Shown here in pieces: positions 4,990 to 7,138 of a stretch of 7,138 nucleotides of DNA; within the stretch, counting starts at the first letter, position 1, and each line of letters starts with the position of its first letter. Below the pieces are notes generated by a model. The model saw nothing but the letters and a program-made list of their open reading frames with translations, had not been told where the DNA came from and ran no database searches. The stretch comes from Anaerolineae bacterium CG2_30_64_16 (GTDB taxonomy: Bacteria > Chloroflexota > Anaerolineae > CG2-30-64-16). Made by a program: the position numbers and the translations under genes. The stretch covers positions 1-7,138 of the forward strand of contig MNXL01000342.1 of NCBI GenBank assembly GCA_001871755.1, given 5' to 3'.

Positions 4990-6120
4990 GTGTTGAGCAA
5001 GTTCGGGAAGTTATTTCGACGCAACCCAAGAAAGCCGTATAGACTTCTGCAAGTCGAAGTCTCACTGGCGTGCAATCTCAGGTGCGTGATGTGCCCCTGG
5101 GTGGCGTTGCGCGAGAACGATGAGCTGATGGCCAGGGAGACATTCAGCCGCATCGCCGAAAACTTTCACCAGGCGGAATGGGTTGACTTGTCCGGCGGAG
5201 GTGAGCCGCTGCTTCACCCGCGCCTGCCCGAGATGGTGCGCATTGCCAGGGAAGCAGGTTGTGAGGTCGGCTTCAGCACCAATGGCGTGTTGCTGGGTCC
5301 ATCCCTGGCTGAGGAGTTTGTCGCCACCCGTCTGGATTGGATCGCTTTCTCGGTGGATGGGGCTATCGCCGAGACGTATGAGCGCATCCGGCAGGGGGCC
5401 AGGTTCGACCAGGTGATGGCCAATGTGGCTGCGCTGCGCGATATCAAGTCGGCGCATGGCAGCAAGACGCCTAAGCTGATGATGGTCTACGTGATGATGC
5501 GTGAGAACTACGCCGAGTTGCCCGCCTTCATCGATCTGGCACATGAGCTCGGGGTGGAACAGGTGGTCGCCAAGAACCTGGATGTGATCGTGAAAGAGGG
5601 GGATAACGACCGCCGGCTGTTCAGCCACACAGACGCAGAGAGCGGACGGGTGGACGCCCGTGACGTAGCCGCGGCCATCGCCGCGGCCATCGCCGCGGCC
5701 ATCGCCGCCGCCATTGCGGAGGCGGAACGTCGGGCTCGCGGCCACGGGATTGCGCTCCGTGTTTACGCCCTGCGCCCGCAGGAGCAGCCGATCTGCGAAC
5801 ACAACCCGCTGCGAAATCTGTTCTTCAACTGGGAAGGCTACGTCTCGCCGTGCATCACGCTATCCTATGCTGATAGTCGGGTGTTCAACGGCGAGCGCCA
5901 TTTCGTGCCCTGCCAACGCTTCGGCAACATCAACCAGGCGTCGCTGGCGGAGATTTGGGATGGGGTCGCGTATCGCGAATTCCGGGCACCCTACGTCGAA
6001 CGCGTGCGGTTGGCGCGTCAGGCGACGGTGGATCTGCTGCTGGGCGCGGCGGAAGCTGAGCTGCCGATCCCGCCAGCGCCGGAGGGCTGCCGGACGTGTT
6101 ACTATCTGTATGGGGTGTAG
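4990..6120 (+). CDS. Radical SAM protein with SPASM-like C-terminal domain, 376 aa
   Basis: The N-terminal half is a radical SAM domain: SLACNLRCVMCPW gives the C28-x3-C32-x2-C35 triad that binds the SAM-coordinating [4Fe-4S] cluster. GGGEP at 69-73 is the SAM-binding motif, followed by FSTNG and FSVDG strands of the partial TIM barrel. The C-terminal part has cysteines at 269, 288, 308, 367 and 370, with NWEGYVSPC and a GNINQASLAEIWDG segment typical of SPASM domains, which hold auxiliary clusters in peptide- or cofactor-modifying enzymes. The substrate cannot be inferred; no precursor peptide or target enzyme is adjacent. An Ala/Ile tandem repeat at 227-242 links the two halves. The start is GTG at 4990, chosen because AGGAG lies seven bases upstream; TTG at 4993 is an alternative. 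The stop is TAG. It converges with hemL and is divergent from the membrane-protein pair, so it seems to be monocistronic. Confidence 0.92.
   Translation: MLSKFGKLFRRNPRKPYRLLQVEVSLACNLRCVMCPWVALRENDELMARETFSRIAENFHQAEWVDLSGGGEPLLHPRLPEMVRIAREAGCEVGFSTNGVLLGPSLAEEFVATRLDWIAFSVDGAIAETYERIRQGARFDQVMANVAALRDIKSAHGSKTPKLMMVYVMMRENYAELPAFIDLAHELGVEQVVAKNLDVIVKEGDNDRRLFSHTDAESGRVDARDVAAAIAAAIAAAIAAAIAEAERRARGHGIALRVYALRPQEQPICEHNPLRNLFFNWEGYVSPCITLSYADSRVFNGERHFVPCQRFGNINQASLAEIWDGVAYREFRAPYVERVRLARQATVDLLLGAAEAELPIPPAPEGCRTCYYLYGV
5668..5715 (+). repeat. 12-bp tandem repeat, four copies, inside the radical SAM gene
   Basis: The unit GCCGCGGCCATC is present in three identical copies (5668-5703) followed by a fourth with two changes (GCCGCCGCCATT). 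It encodes AAAI four times (residues 227-242), predicted to be an alanine-rich helix between the radical SAM barrel and the C-terminal cysteine region. Because the unit is a multiple of three, slippage would change protein length without breaking the frame. Confidence 0.95.
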
Positions 6121-6126
6121 TGTGGA

Positions 6127-6153
6127 AGCGATCGGGCTGGCCGCCGGATCGCT
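6127..6153. terminator. Possible hairpin between convergent genes
   Basis: AGCGATC (6127-6133) and GATCGCT (6147-6153) form a perfect seven-base stem, with a possible GGC/GCC inner stem in the loop. It sits in the 96-bp gap between the radical SAM stop and the hemL stop, where a bidirectional terminator would be expected. No T-run follows on either strand, so function as an intrinsic terminator is doubtful. Confidence 0.3.
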
Positions 6154-6216
6154 CACGGATGCGGATCCCGAATTCGTGCGCGGGTATCTGCGCCGGCTGT
6201 TTTGGCTGTTGAACAG

Positions 6217-7138
6217 TTATGCGTTCGCCGCGACTGCCTGGAAGGCGGCCTGGGCGGCCGCGAGGGTCTGGTTGATGACCGCGTCATCGTGGGCGATCGA
6301 CATGAAGCCCGCCTCGAACTGTGATGGCGCCAGGTAGACGCCCGCGGCCAGCATCGCCTGGAAGAAGTGGCCGAACTGTGCGGTGTCCGCGGCCTTGGCC
6401 GTCGACCAGTCGGTGACCGGCCCCTCTGTGAAGAAGGTGCAGAACATGGTGCCGACTTGAGTCTGGTAGATTGGCGCCCCGGCAGCTTGGGCGGCGCCCT
6501 TGATGCCCGCGCAGAGCCGCGTCGTGCGGGCCACCAGGTCATCGAAGACGCCCGGCTTACGCAGCACCTTGAGCGTTTCGATGCCGGCCGTCATCGCCAA
6601 CGGGTTGCCGCTGAGGGTGCCGGCCTGGTACATCGGCCCGGACGGCGCCACCAACGCCATGATGGCGCGGCGCCCCGCGTAGGCGCCCACCGGCAGCCCG
6701 CCGCCGATCACCTTGCCCAGGGTGGTCAGGTCAGGCGCGACGCCGTAGAGCGCCTACGCGCCGCCCAAAGCCACCCGGAAGCCCGTCATCACCTCGTCGA
6801 AGATCAGCAGCGCCCCGTGCGCCGTGCACAGCCGGCGCAGCGCCTCGAGATAGCCCGGCTCCGGCGGGATGCAGCCCATGTTGCCGGCCACCGGCTCCAC
6901 GATCACGCACGCCACCTCCGACCCGAACCGATCGAAGATCGCCTCGATCGCCGGCACGTCGTTGTACGGCGCCGTCAACGTCTGCTCGGCCAGCGCCGGC
7001 AACACCCCCGGTGTACCCGGGATCCCCAGCGTCGCCACGCCCGAGCCCGCCGAGACCAGCATGCTGTCCTCGTGCCCGTGGTAGCACCCCTCGAACTTCA
7101 CGATCTTCGGACGACCCGTGTAGCCACGGGCCAGCCGG
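6217..7138 (-). pseudogene. hemL: Glutamate-1-semialdehyde 2,1-aminomutase, 5'-partial, interrupted by an in-frame amber codon
   Basis: HemL is the PLP enzyme that converts glutamate-1-semialdehyde to 5-aminolevulinate, the precursor of heme, siroheme and cobamides. The visible frame enters from beyond the right edge at GYTGRPKIVKFEGCYHGHED and continues through LLIFDEVMTGFRVALGGA (7138 to 6757). It then meets TAG at 6756-6754, and resumes in the same frame with ALYGVAPDLTTLGKVIGGG LPVGAY to a normal C-terminus and TAA at 6217. Homologues usually have GGAQALYGV here, so a single CAG-to-TAG change explains the stop. The PLP-binding lysine (LGKVIGGG) lies after it, so the truncated product should be inactive. 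There are 305 sense codons visible against a family length of about 425-435. No other disruption is seen. Alternatives are a base-call error, suppression, or a very recent pseudogene. TAG ends four other genes in this window, which argues against general reassignment. Confidence 0.9.

Noticed and set aside
5668..5715. Tandem repeat as a possible CRISPR array
   Set aside because: The 12-bp units are contiguous without spacers and lie in frame inside a coding gene.
5062..5802. 246-codon minus-strand frame opposite the radical SAM gene
   Set aside because: It is antisense to a gene with clear catalytic motifs and shows no protein-like features of its own.
5714..6337. 207-codon plus-strand frame overlapping radical SAM and hemL 3' ends
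   Set aside because: It is an out-of-frame shadow of the radical SAM gene that runs into the opposite strand of hemL.
6754..6756. Amber readthrough by pyrrolysine or code reassignment
   Set aside because: The homologous residue is Gln, no insertion signal is visible, and TAG serves as the stop of four other genes in the window; a mutation or base-call error is simpler.

Overview
The window is GC-rich bacterial chromosomal DNA, probably from an anaerobe with dissimilatory sulfur metabolism. The main clue is a partial dsrA, the alpha subunit of dissimilatory (bi)sulfite reductase, at the left edge. It carries the siroheme/[4Fe-4S] cysteine motifs, a ferredoxin insert and the HWKHGG signature typical of reductive-type bacterial DsrA. 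A glutamate-pathway hemL and a SPASM radical-SAM enzyme fit a bacterium rich in iron-sulfur and tetrapyrrole proteins. The intergenic spacers hold long perfect hairpins. I cannot place the lineage from sequence alone; Chloroflexota or another sulfite-reducing phylum is only a guess.

Layout. (1) Positions 1-3062, all minus strand, form a probable sulfur cluster in transcription order: a 479-aa YeiH-family (PF03601/COG2855, putative sulfate/sulfite exporter) membrane protein, a 53-aa single-span membrane protein, then dsrA, which runs off the left edge. The two spacers (126 and 196 bp) hold hairpins, including a 17-bp perfect inverted repeat just before dsrA. (2) Positions 3063-3550 hold no convincing gene. 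They contain the yeiH leader with several short hairpins and a 20-bp-stem REP-like hairpin. (3) Positions 3551-4688, minus strand, encode a pair of unrecognised membrane proteins: a 136-aa four-span protein, then a 229-aa N-terminally anchored protein. A near-consensus sigma-70 promoter lies in an AT-rich island upstream. (4) Positions 4990-6120, plus strand, encode a radical SAM/SPASM protein with an in-frame 12-bp tandem repeat that codes for four AAAI units. (5) Positions 6217-7138, minus strand, hold the C-terminal two thirds of hemL (glutamate-1-semialdehyde 2,1-aminomutase), interrupted by one in-frame amber codon just before the PLP-lysine segment.

How the parts may work together: DsrA, with DsrB presumably beyond the left edge, reduces sulfite in the cytoplasm. 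The YeiH-like carrier is a plausible sulfur oxyanion transporter for that pathway, and the small membrane protein may be its partner. HemL feeds 5-aminolevulinate to all tetrapyrroles, including the siroheme DsrAB needs, but it is a separate transcription unit and appears broken here. The central membrane-protein pair and the radical SAM gene have no visible functional tie to sulfur metabolism.

No RNA gene, CRISPR array, transposase or integrase was seen. The most notable items are the YeiH/53-aa/dsrA arrangement, the 17-bp intercistronic stem, the AAAI expansion and the hemL amber codon.
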